Shown here piece after piece: positions 20,005-29,100 of a stretch of 38,169 bases of DNA. The notes below the pieces were generated by a model. The model did not search any database, was not told where the DNA came from, and saw nothing but the letters and a program-made list of their open reading frames with translations. How positions within the stretch are numbered: the first letter of the stretch is position 1; the number at the start of each line of letters is the position of its first letter. This stretch comes from a virus, in the IMG/VR virus record IMGVR_UViG_3300042520_001788, positions 1 to 38,169 of that record. One strand, 5' to 3'. A program made the position numbers and the translations under genes.

Positions 20005-21438
20005 ATGGCAAATACATTTGCTCCTGTTTCGGGTGAAGGTTTAAATGGCGGTCTATTATCGTTATTTGACGCTTCATACACAAGTGGACTTTTGGTTCCA
20101 CACTATTTACGTACGTTGAAAAACAAGTACGGTGACAACGGTCTTTCTGACTTCCAACTTTTGATGGGATTAGGAATGAAGCGTGGTGTTCAAAACATCA
20201 CTGGATGGCACTGGGAGAAAGGTTTCTACGATGCTGCTGTAAGCGGTACTGTTCAAACTGGCCCTACAGGCAACCAAGCTGTTATTCGTGTTGAAGGTGA
20301 GACAATCAATAGCGTTGATATCAACTTGATTTATTCAAAAGTTGGTCAAGTAGTTATGATTGCTACTGAAGCTACTCTTCCTTTGGCTCGTGTATCTAAT
20401 GTTGCAAAAGTTCCATCTTCAGATGATTATTTGGTTACTTTAGATGCTGTTGTTTCTGGATCTCTTTCTGTATTAGTAGCTGCTGAAGTTCATACAATTA
20501 TCGTTGTAGGTTCTGCATGGGCTGAAGGTTCTGATCAACCAACTTCATCTCAGTCTTTCTGGACTAAGTACAACTGGCAGACTCAAATCTTCAAGGAGAC
20601 TTACGAATTAACTGGTACTCAAAAAACCAACGCTCCTCAATTCATGGAAGTTGAGTATGGTGATGGTCGTACTAAGAAGATGAACGGTTTCTTCTACGAA
20701 GGTCAAGACGAAGCTGAATATCGTTTGATTAAGCAAATCGCTTTATCAATGATCTTCGGTCAAGCTCAAACTAACTCTGCTGTTCCACAAACTTTCTCTG
20801 GTCTTGATGCTGAGATTGGTTCAAGAGGATACACTGCTGAGATTGGTGCTGCTGCTGGTGACTTTGGTGTTGATGACTTGCGTACAATTGCTACTGAAAT
20901 GTCTAAGCGTTACTCTAGCAACTTGTTCTTGACTTGGTTAACTCAAGAGTTGTACTCTGAAATCAATCAAGACGCTCAAAGCACTGGTTACTTTGCTAAT
21001 GCTAACGTAAACGCATTGAACTCTTCAGTTGCTGACGTATTCTTCGGTGGTAACATGAGTGATGTTGAGGCATTAACTGGTACTTTATCTTACCAAGGTT
21101 TAGTTGTAGATGGTTACAACTTCATGTTGAAGCAAGCTCGTTTCATGCAAGATCCAACTACTTTGGCTGCTGTTAACACTAACGCTTTACGCAGACGTGG
21201 ATGGGTTATTCCATTGAACAAGATGGCTGATGCTGAAGGTGTTCTTCGCAACCGTATCGAGTTAGTTTACAAGGAAATGAACGGATATAGCCGCTTCATG
21301 GAGATCACTGACGATGGACGTGCTTCTGCTCGTAAGATTGGACCAAGTGACGTTGCTAAACTTTACTTGTCTTCAGACATCGGATTTGACTTCTTCGTAT
21401 TGGAGCAATTCACTAAACTTAGCCCAGTAAATCCATAA
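20005..21438 (+). CDS. Major capsid protein (477 aa)
   Basis: Position after the scaffold-like gene, length and composition fit the HK97-fold major capsid protein of crass-like phages (about 490 aa). The N-terminus is Gly/Ala/Leu-rich (FAPVSGEGLNGGLLSLFDAS), followed by an E-loop-like region and a long beta/alpha core rich in Ala, Thr and Gln; the C-terminus (KLYLSSDIGFDFFVLEQF) is hydrophobic. Codon use differs visibly from neighbours, with far more GCT, ACT, CAA and GGT and fewer A-ending rare codons, as expected of the most highly translated virion gene. It is followed by a terminator, so it can be made in excess. There is no fold-level proof here. Confidence 0.85.
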   Translation: MANTFAPVSGEGLNGGLLSLFDASYTSGLLVPHYLRTLKNKYGDNGLSDFQLLMGLGMKRGVQNITGWHWEKGFYDAAVSGTVQTGPTGNQAVIRVEGETINSVDINLIYSKVGQVVMIATEATLPLARVSNVAKVPSSDDYLVTLDAVVSGSLSVLVAAEVHTIIVVGSAWAEGSDQPTSSQSFWTKYNWQTQIFKETYELTGTQKTNAPQFMEVEYGDGRTKKMNGFFYEGQDEAEYRLIKQIALSMIFGQAQTNSAVPQTFSGLDAEIGSRGYTAEIGAAAGDFGVDDLRTIATEMSKRYSSNLFLTWLTQELYSEINQDAQSTGYFANANVNALNSSVADVFFGGNMSDVEALTGTLSYQGLVVDGYNFMLKQARFMQDPTTLAAVNTNALRRRGWVIPLNKMADAEGVLRNRIELVYKEMNGYSRFMEITDDGRASARKIGPSDVAKLYLSSDIGFDFFVLEQFTKLSPVNP

Positions 21439-21455
21439 TTTTTGGATTAATATAT

Positions 21456-21491
21456 AAAAAGGGGAGGTGAGTTTCTCCCTCCTTTTTTTTT
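21456..21491 (+). terminator. Terminator after the major capsid gene
   Basis: AAAAAGGGGAG pairs imperfectly with CTCC and CCTTTTT, loop about GGTGAGTTT, followed by a T9 run. The stem has a small bulge. Confidence 0.7.
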
Positions 21492-21496
21492 CTTTT

Positions 21497-21522
21497 TCAC
21501 ACACGTAAAAACAACACAAAAA
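21497..21522 (+). promoter_or_regulatory. ACACAC leader motif before the 287-aa gene
   Basis: TTCACACACG followed by A-rich ACAACACAAAA lies between the terminator and the ATG at 21533. TTCACACACG also occurs at 12814. Confidence 0.4.
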
Positions 21523-21532
21523 AATATACACT

Positions 21533-22396
21533 ATGCTATTCATGGACGGTGAAAAATTCTCGCTTGACGCAGAGGATCTAAATCAATTAAAGTCTGTATT
21601 TCCAGATTTTATGATTAAAAACAAAACTATTAGAATGACTCACAATGGAGATGCAATAAGAAAATTGCAAACTAATAATCCAGGTATGCCATTTGTTTTT
21701 TCAAAACCTAAACATGGAATGTTATTATTCCATAATTTTGTAGATCCTACAACAGGTGAACAAAGAGAAATTCGTTATAGCAATGGACCTCCACAATATA
21801 GAAATGACGGGCGTAAAGTATTTCCTGCTAAGTCCATACCTATTGATTCTAATTTTATTTTTGATCCTAAGAAAGATAAAGAGTTATTGTGGTTTGTGTA
21901 CAACTTTAGCGGTCTTTTTGCTAATGGCTTAAAAGGAAAACCTAATTCTCCTTACAAATTCATGATGCCAGAAAGAGAAGCTACAGAGAAAGCAAATTCT
22001 CAAATGGCAGAAGCTCGTGCTAAAGTAGCAATTGCAAACTTAACAAGAGAGCAGTTAGTTGACTTCGCTAAGAGTAATATAGTTATTAATGCTGATGATA
22101 CGAAAGAAGTTATTATTTCACGTATCTACACCATTATGGACAAGAACGCTGAATACCGTAACTATGTGATTGACACTCTAACTCCTCCTCAAAACAATGA
22201 GATTCTTGAGATTATCGAGAAGGCGTGGAACTTAGATCGTTTAGTTCCAAGCATGGATGGTACGCAGACAATTTTGATTGTAAACGGCAAAGAAGTAACT
22301 CTTGCAGATCTACCAGTAGATGACAAACAAGGCTTGGCTGACTTCCTATCTAAGGATAAAAAAGCTTTAAACCTTGTTAAGAAGGCAATTAGCTAA
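21533..22396 (+). CDS. Virion-module protein, unknown (287 aa)
   Basis: Not recognised with certainty, but a gene of about this size next to the major capsid gene is common in crass-like phages. The first half is beta-rich with many Phe/Pro (HGMLLFHNFVDPTTGEQREI). The middle is helical (KANSQMAEARAKVAIANLTR). The second half resembles a short HeH/SAP-like helix-extension-helix (LTREQLVDFAKSNIVINADD), which in other proteins binds DNA or terminal factors. An internal Met four codons in (21542) is an alternative start. It is followed by its own terminator. Confidence 0.7.
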   Translation: MLFMDGEKFSLDAEDLNQLKSVFPDFMIKNKTIRMTHNGDAIRKLQTNNPGMPFVFSKPKHGMLLFHNFVDPTTGEQREIRYSNGPPQYRNDGRKVFPAKSIPIDSNFIFDPKKDKELLWFVYNFSGLFANGLKGKPNSPYKFMMPEREATEKANSQMAEARAKVAIANLTREQLVDFAKSNIVINADDTKEVIISRIYTIMDKNAEYRNYVIDTLTPPQNNEILEIIEKAWNLDRLVPSMDGTQTILIVNGKEVTLADLPVDDKQGLADFLSKDKKALNLVKKAIS

Positions 22397-22420
22397 GAAT
22401 ATTTCATAAAAATCTGAAAT

Positions 22421-22450
22421 GGGGTACAGTTTGTACCCTATTTTTTTTTA
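22421..22450 (+). terminator. Rho-independent terminator after the 287-aa gene
   Basis: Stem GGGTAC/GTACCC (22422-22427 with 22433-22438), 5-nt loop, then TA and a run of nine T. It lies where the following gene's long frame would begin, hence that gene's start was moved downstream. Confidence 0.85.
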
Positions 22451-22478
22451 TCTTCGTGGTATAATTCGTAATAAAACA

Positions 22479-24044
22479 ATGGCTACTACATTACACTTTA
22501 ATATAACCACCAAAAAGGTAAAGGTTGATCAAACAGTTTCTCAAGACTTGTATGGTATTATCACAGGTCCATCAGGTGTTGCTTTCGTTACCAAAAATAC
22601 AATTGGGAATGAGTTGATTGACGGAAGCACTCAATCAATTTATTTCAACCTTCCTCTTGATACTTCAAATAATATTGTGTATGGTACATATACTTTGAAA
22701 TATGGTACCGCAGTTATTAATCCTAATAATCCTGCAACATACACAGCTGTATCATTTACATATTTAGGTGCCGATACTTTAACAGCTTGTTTTACTGTAG
22801 AGCATAATTGTGATTACTACCCAACGGGTTTAATTTCAGCAACTGACTCTACTTATTATGGAAATGACGCAGGTACTGCAAGCAGCCCTGAGATTCTTTC
22901 TCGCACTATATCTTTATTCTATCCTGAAGGTTTAGTAAATCCGACTCCTGCTGTTAATCCAGCAGAGGGAGTGCAATCACCAATTACTACAGGTAATTAT
23001 ACTCTTACAGTAGACACACTTGCAACAGGAATGTGGACAGCTATTATGGATGTTCAATTATTGTATACTCAAGATGACGATTTGGTTATTGAATATCAAT
23101 TAAAGAAGACATTAAATCATAATGTAGCATGTTTAGGTCAATTGTGTTCTATTAACGAATGTATTGACGGCATGACTCAAGCGTTTAATTCTGACGTTGC
23201 TTGTGGTGTTACTACTCCTCGTTATGCAAAGCAATTAACATTAATTAATGCTTACTTCTCTCAATATCAAATGGAGAGAGCTTGCGGCAATACAGCTAAG
23301 GCTAATGAGTACTTGAACTTAATGAACGAATTAGTTGGAGGTGAATCTTCTTGCGGTTGTTCAGGATCAGGCTCTTGTTCAGGTTCTTGCGGATCTTCTT
23401 GCTCTTGTGATTCTTGTGGAGATGATAACACACCACGTTGGATTAATACTCCTGGATCTACTACTCAGTCTATTTTAGAGCAGATCCAAAGTGATATAAC
23501 AAATATTGAAGAGGATATTGTGCAATTGCAGGACGAGGATACTGATATTTGGAATGCGATAGATGATATTCAAAGTGATATAACAAATATACAAGGTGAT
23601 ATTACTACAATTGAAGGAAATATTACTACAATTGAAGGAAATATTACTACAATTGAAGGAAATATTACTACAATTGAAGGTGATATAACTACACTGCAAG
23701 CTGATGTGGAAGCTCTTCAGCCTACATATAAGGTTTATACAGCTCTTATGAGTCAAACAGGGACTAACGCTCCAACAGCAATTGTTTTAGAAAACACAAT
23801 AGGAAGTATTTTGTGGACTAGAGTTTCTGCTGGAGTTTACAGAGCAACATTAGCCGATACATTTTTAATTGATAAGTTATTTATACCTTGCCCTAGTAAT
23901 GGTTTTGACTCGTCTGTTAATACAGGTGGAGGTGGAGCTTCATATAAACTAGCTAGAAACAATGACGCTATTATTCAATTAACAACCTCTTCAATCGATG
24001 ACGTGTTGAACTACACTCCAATTGAAATTCGAGTATATAACTAA
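22479..24044 (+). CDS. Head-fibre or appendage-like protein with coiled-coil repeats (521 aa)
   Basis: I start at ATG 22479 (MATTLHFNITTKKVKVDQ) because the longer frame begins inside the terminator. The N-terminal 260 residues are a beta-rich virion-like domain. Then comes a Cys/Ser/Gly-rich linker at about residues 287-311 (SSCGCSGSGSCSGSCGSSCS), with ten or so cysteines. It is followed by a heptad coiled coil made of near-identical NITTIEG units encoded by a 21-bp repeat, and a C-terminal globular domain of about 105 residues. The architecture (anchor, linker, trimeric coiled coil, tip) is that of a trimeric fibre; in crass001-like virions head fibres exist. The attachment site cannot be deduced. 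Confidence 0.75.
   Translation: MATTLHFNITTKKVKVDQTVSQDLYGIITGPSGVAFVTKNTIGNELIDGSTQSIYFNLPLDTSNNIVYGTYTLKYGTAVINPNNPATYTAVSFTYLGADTLTACFTVEHNCDYYPTGLISATDSTYYGNDAGTASSPEILSRTISLFYPEGLVNPTPAVNPAEGVQSPITTGNYTLTVDTLATGMWTAIMDVQLLYTQDDDLVIEYQLKKTLNHNVACLGQLCSINECIDGMTQAFNSDVACGVTTPRYAKQLTLINAYFSQYQMERACGNTAKANEYLNLMNELVGGESSCGCSGSGSCSGSCGSSCSCDSCGDDNTPRWINTPGSTTQSILEQIQSDITNIEEDIVQLQDEDTDIWNAIDDIQSDITNIQGDITTIEGNITTIEGNITTIEGNITTIEGDITTLQADVEALQPTYKVYTALMSQTGTNAPTAIVLENTIGSILWTRVSAGVYRATLADTFLIDKLFIPCPSNGFDSSVNTGGGGASYKLARNNDAIIQLTTSSIDDVLNYTPIEIRVYN
23601..23684 (+). repeat. Tandem 21-bp repeat, four units
   Basis: Unit ATTACTACAATTGAAGGAAAT occurs at 23601, 23622, 23643 and 23664 (last unit ends GGTGAT). 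Flanking sequence holds degenerate copies. Each unit encodes one heptad (I-T-T-I-E-G-N) of a coiled coil. Confidence 0.9.
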
Positions 24045-24050
24045 TAAAGT

Positions 24051-24797
24051 ATGACACTAGACGTAATATACGAACAAGTTTATTTAAAGCTAGGAAAGGA
24101 TGCCTATGGTAACGTAGTGACTCCCGACAGCTTTAATAAAGCACTGAGCTACTCTAATATCGAGAAGCTGAATGACTTCTTAGTTGTGTTAGAGCAGGAT
24201 GAGGAGATGATTGATAATCTACGTCCTTTTGTTGTTACGCTTGGTGATAGCTCATCATCTCCAATTTATTTAGATGATTACGGATACGCTGTTCTTCCTT
24301 CAGATTACGTAAGATATGTTCAGAGTAGCCGTATGGATTACACGAACAGTACTAGCGGATCTACGGAGGTTTATAGGCATATTGAGATGTTAACAAATAA
24401 GGATTTCTCTTATAGACTTAGCACATCTTTATATACTCCAACTATAAGTAGACCAATTGCTACAATACAGAATGAAAAGTTATTAGTTAGACCGAGAGGT
24501 ATAAATGACATTAGTTTTACTTATATTAGAATGCCATTAACTCCCAACTACGACTATGACTTTAGTGATATCACTTTGCTTCCTGTATACCTTCCTCCAG
24601 GGACAGATCACGGTGATCTTCCTGACACTACTGTAAGACCTGGTTTTACGGCAGGAGATCCGAGTGAGAGTGTTGAATTGGAATGGCCAGAAGACGTTCA
24701 TGATGATATCATCAATATTATTTATAAATTCTTCGCTATCAATCTTAAGGATATGAATAGCTTACAGACGATAGAAATTGAAAAAGGTAGACCATAA
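24051..24797 (+). CDS. Head-tail connector/ring protein candidate (248 aa)
   Basis: Not recognised by sequence alone. It is the first of three moderate-size genes joined by TAATG-type junctions (24797 and 25390) just before the very large tail protein, the position of ring proteins in crass-like virions. The N-terminus (TLDVIYEQVYLKLGKDAYGN) is a helix found at the start of head-completion adaptors. The rest is mixed with a proline-rich loop (LPVYLPPGTDHGDLPDTT). Role in capping the portal is inferred from order. Confidence 0.65.
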   Translation: MTLDVIYEQVYLKLGKDAYGNVVTPDSFNKALSYSNIEKLNDFLVVLEQDEEMIDNLRPFVVTLGDSSSSPIYLDDYGYAVLPSDYVRYVQSSRMDYTNSTSGSTEVYRHIEMLTNKDFSYRLSTSLYTPTISRPIATIQNEKLLVRPRGINDISFTYIRMPLTPNYDYDFSDITLLPVYLPPGTDHGDLPDTTVRPGFTAGDPSESVELEWPEDVHDDIINIIYKFFAINLKDMNSLQTIEIEKGRP

Positions 24798-25390
24798 TGA
24801 CTAAGAGAGACCTAGTAGATTTAATACAAGAGCGTTTGGCTAGCGGTGACGTGCCGAATGATATTATGGGGCGTTATAAGTATCAGACAGTGTCTGCTCT
24901 TATTGCCATTGTATATCAAGAAGCTGCTACGGCTGACAACTCAGTACTTGGCACCATGGTATTACCATACGACCTGCCAGTAACTTGTGAGAACGGAAAG
25001 TACTTTAGCACGCTTACTGCTGCTCCTGCATACGGTCCGATGAGTGTTAAATACGCTACAGACTCTTGCGGCAATACTTACTACTCTCGTCAAAGTGACG
25101 ATCAGAATTTATTCTTAAGTAGAATTAAGAATATGTCTAAGCCTGAGTTCTATGTTCGAGGTAAGAAATTAATCTGGACTTGTAATCCAAACTTTAATAC
25201 AACTACAGTTTATATGGTTCCTAACTTCTTAGATATGGATGATAATGAGGAAGCAGTAATGCCTAGCTCTATATCAGCCATTTTAACTCGTGTGATTGAA
25301 TTAGTTCGCGCTACAGATACAAGACCTCAAGAAGTTGTAAACAATACGAGCCAAGATAATACTCCTAAACAAACTAATTACGCTCAATAA
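24797..25390 (+). CDS. Connector/ring protein candidate (197 aa)
   Basis: Not recognised. It starts MTKRDLVDLIQERLASGDVP, a helical N-terminus like those of head-tail adaptors, continues with an aromatic beta-rich core and ends in a polar tail (EVVNNTSQDNTPKQTNYAQ). Its first base is the last base of the previous stop codon, and its own stop shares a base with the next ATG. This indicates coupled translation of three connector components in fixed ratio. Confidence 0.6.
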   Translation: MTKRDLVDLIQERLASGDVPNDIMGRYKYQTVSALIAIVYQEAATADNSVLGTMVLPYDLPVTCENGKYFSTLTAAPAYGPMSVKYATDSCGNTYYSRQSDDQNLFLSRIKNMSKPEFYVRGKKLIWTCNPNFNTTTVYMVPNFLDMDDNEEAVMPSSISAILTRVIELVRATDTRPQEVVNNTSQDNTPKQTNYAQ

Positions 25391-26133
25391 TGGAAGGTAC
25401 TCCAGTAAAAAATATAGAATACGTAATTCAATCTGCACTCAACCGTGTTAAGGGGCAGACTACAGAGATCCCTCGTTTAGAGCAGATCGGTATAGAATGG
25501 ATGAGTGAGGTTGTTAGAGGGACTACAGCTTTCCCTTGCCTTAAGGTAGCACACTTAGATATTAACTCAGTTAATCAAGTTGCCCTTCCTCCTGATATCA
25601 TGAGATACACAAAGATTGCTCTTGACTACGGTGGACGTTTGTGGACACTAGGCCTCGATCCGAACATGTCTCTTCCCACAGACATGCAAGCGTGTGATAG
25701 TATAACGCAAGCAGGTGTAACAGACGTTCAGACTGGAGTGTATTTTATTGACCACTCATGGAACGGAGTTTATTTCCCTGCCCTCTTTGCAGCAGGTGGT
25801 GGATTTAACCAGGCTTACTACAGAGTGGATCCTACAAATACTTTTATACAATTAAGTAATGAGGTACGAGGAGGAAAGATTGTCCTAGAGTATTTAAGCA
25901 CAGGTGCCGATATTAACTCTCAGACTCTTGTCCCTCACTACTATATCGAGCCAATGAGGAATTATATCATATGGCAATTAGCAGAATTTGAACCACAGAA
26001 ATATCCTGTGAACACTGTAAACAGAGAGAGAATTTATACCGAGTCTATGGCAGATGCAGCGATGTCTCAAGGTAATACTATTGATGAATTACTTGATGCA
26101 TACTACTCAGCTCCTGGATTAAAACTACGATAA
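25390..26133 (+). CDS. Tail-tube/ring protein candidate (247 aa)
   Basis: The sequence pattern, N-terminal helix (IEYVIQSALNRVKGQTTEIP), then LKVAHLDINSVNQVALPPDIMRYTKIALDYGG-type beta core and a C-terminal helical region (YIEPMRNYIIWQLAEFEP, with RERIYTESMADAAM), resembles tail tubular A (T7 gp11)/P22 gp4-like adaptors as found in crass-like and other podoviruses. In that role it connects portal to tail. It directly precedes the giant tail gene with a 3-nt gap. The homology is by shape and position, not by diagnostic residues. Confidence 0.65.
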   Translation: MEGTPVKNIEYVIQSALNRVKGQTTEIPRLEQIGIEWMSEVVRGTTAFPCLKVAHLDINSVNQVALPPDIMRYTKIALDYGGRLWTLGLDPNMSLPTDMQACDSITQAGVTDVQTGVYFIDHSWNGVYFPALFAAGGGFNQAYYRVDPTNTFIQLSNEVRGGKIVLEYLSTGADINSQTLVPHYYIEPMRNYIIWQLAEFEPQKYPVNTVNRERIYTESMADAAMSQGNTIDELLDAYYSAPGLKLR

Positions 26134-26136
26134 GAT

Positions 26137-29100
26137 ATGTACTCACAGTCAAACTTTTTTTACGGAGGTATAAATACCGATGATGAGGACCGCTTAATAC
26201 CAAATACAGATTTTAGAGATGCTTTATACTCTAGAAACTATGGTATTAACACTTCAGATGAGGGAGCTTTACAGTCAATGACTGGTAACTTATTAAGAAC
26301 CAATAACAATTTGCCTATTGGAATTAATATTGTTATCGGTGCCTGTGAGGATACTGAAGGTAAAGAAGCTAGTACAAGTGGCAACTTAATTCTCTTTGTG
26401 TGGAATGATTTAGATTACCACACGATTTGGAGATACAGCACTCAAGATTTATCGTATACAAAGATACTTGAGAGTTCTATCCTTAATTTTAAATTAGATT
26501 ATCCTATTTATCACTCAGCGGTTGTTAATAACTTGCTGTATTGGACCGATAATTATTTTAACTCATACGAAGGAAATGATTTCAATCCTCCTCGAAAAAT
26601 TAATATTGAGAAGGCAATTCTATACACTGAATCAGGCGGTACAGATCCTAATGGTTATTCTGAAATTACTTTTGATAATTTAGATTGGATTAAACACCCA
26701 CCTTTATTTTCTCCTGAGCCAGAATATTTTACCGATACTACTGAGACTGCAAATAACCTAAAGAATAAATTATTTCAGTTCCGTTACCAATATATCTATG
26801 ACGATAACGAAGAATCCGCATGGTCTCCAATATCAATTATGGCACTTCCTCCAAGTGGGGAATACATCTCTCAAACAGTAAATATTGATCCCTTTATAGA
26901 TAATACTATTAAATTAGATATAAGCACAGGATCCTCTATTGTGAGATTGATTCGCGTGGCATACCGTATTGGAAATACAGGTGAGTTTTTCTTATACAAA
27001 GAGTATGACAAATTAGAAGAGGGGTGGGATAATGAAGATACTGAGACCATAACATTCAAAAACGAGACCTCAGGGCCTGCAATAAGCAACTCTGAGAGAA
27101 ACTACGACCTAATACCTCAAGTAGCAAAAGCAATTGAATACTTGCCATCTAATGAGTTCGCAATAGGTAATTACGTAGAAGGTTACGACAAGCCTGAAGT
27201 TAGCACAAGTGACTTTCAATTTACTATTGACAGATTCGCAATTGAAGATACGGCATTTACAACTCCTTTAGCTGATTTTATAAATGCTTATATAAGTTTA
27301 GGGTATCGATCTCAGGTAATTAGTTTATGTAATTACGGTGGGGATGATTTTGTAAAGTATAGATTTGAACCTGGAGACACTATTATTATTCAGTTAAAAG
27401 ATTTAGATTCGTATTTAAATAATACAGTCTTACCAGATCCTGCTTTATACTTTACGGTGCCAGAAATAGATGGCGCATTGTATGGTACAGATTTATCCAA
27501 AATAGCTTATGTAAATACTTTGTTAATTGATTTCTTAGCTGAAAATGGGGTTAACGCGTTGGTTGTTCCAGCAAATACTATAGTAATAGGAAGTAATACT
27601 ATTTCATGGGATACATTACAGCTGACGGCAAAAACTTGGTTTAGTCAGACGGAGCAACAATTAGACACGTCTAACACAACTTCTTATAATTCAAAAATAA
27701 CAGTTTTAAGAAACAATAAATCCACAAGAACTTTTAAAACTGGTGCTAGTCATGAATTTGCAATTCAATATTACGATAGAGCAAATCGTGACGGAACAGC
27801 CGTATTAATTCCAGCAGGGGAAGTATATAATCCTTTTAATACAGATCTATCTGATAATAACTTAAATAACAATTTAGGATTTAATAGACAGCCTTATTAT
27901 ACTCAGATGTTATTGGAAATAGCTAATGATTTTCAACCACCTGTATGGGCAACAAATTATCAAATATTATATAAACCATCTACAAATATTGCTAATTTCC
28001 AACAGCGTTCTGTTAAATCAATTATTTATAATCCTGACAATACAATATCTTTAATTTTAGAAAATTATTATAAGTCAGATGATAATGGACAATTCATAGG
28101 TGCTTCAATAAATCAAACTCCATCTCAAAGAGATCTAGTTCGTTTTGTTAGAAAAAGAGCTTTGTTTGAAAAAGAAAAAAATGAGGTTTTATTAGCTATT
28201 GGTAATGATATAATAACTACAAGTCAAGCAACATCAAGCACGTATCTATTTGATTTGGCAACTTATTTAACAGAAGCTTTTGATCCTGGATCTGATTTTA
28301 ATCCTGTAACAGGTATATATACAGTACCTGCAACAGACAATTACAATTTTAGTTTTTTAGGTCAATTGCTATTAACTTGGGAAAGCGGATATGCAGATCC
28401 AAATTCTGTAACTCTCATACCAGGAATAACTATAAATGGTGGAGCTTTTACTCAAATAGCTGCTCCTTATGGTTTTGCATACCCAACATCACCTATTACT
28501 TTTAATGTAAATAGCCAACAGTATTTTTCTTTAACCGCTGGAGATCAAATTAAATTTTATTTAAAAGTAGGTAATGAACCTATTGGCCCAGTGTATTCAC
28601 CAACAGCAACTTTAGATATCGAAGGGTTACAGGTTAAGGTATTTAACGGATTAGTTGATTATGACAATTACCATTATTACCCTGAATATGTAACAGATGA
28701 TATTAACAAAATTCAAGAGCTGAATGTCATGCTATACGATCCAGCAGGTGGGCCTGAAGGAGAAGAGATGATTACGGTAAATTATTTTGACTCTAATTTA
28801 CTTGGTGATTATTTACAGTACACAGGAGAAAATACAAATAAGACTTTAGTAAGCGGAGGGTTTCAGATTGAGATTTACACTCCTAAAAAACAAAGTGAGA
28901 ATGATCCTTGGTTTGAGACAGGCATAGAGTTTCCAATATTAAATGCTCATACGGAAGATCGTGTACATGGAGGTGATACAAATCAAGTATTAAATATAAC
29001 TAATGCTGAATTAAATCTTGATTGTGGTGACGTTTATATACGTCAACGTATTATGGCAACAGGGTATACTTATACGGGAGATCTAGAGAATATTGGAGAT

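Noticed and set aside
22419-22478. N-terminal extension of the fibre-like protein
   Set aside because: The start codon lies in the terminator stem of the preceding gene; MATTLHF at 22479 has an A-rich leader and looks like a true start.
23601-23684. CRISPR-like array
   Set aside because: Repeats are contiguous, 21 bp, without spacers, and in phase with coding heptads.
23475-23756. Minus-strand frame across the 21-bp repeats
   Set aside because: Repeated C-S-N-I-S product is the antisense shadow of the heptad-coding repeat.
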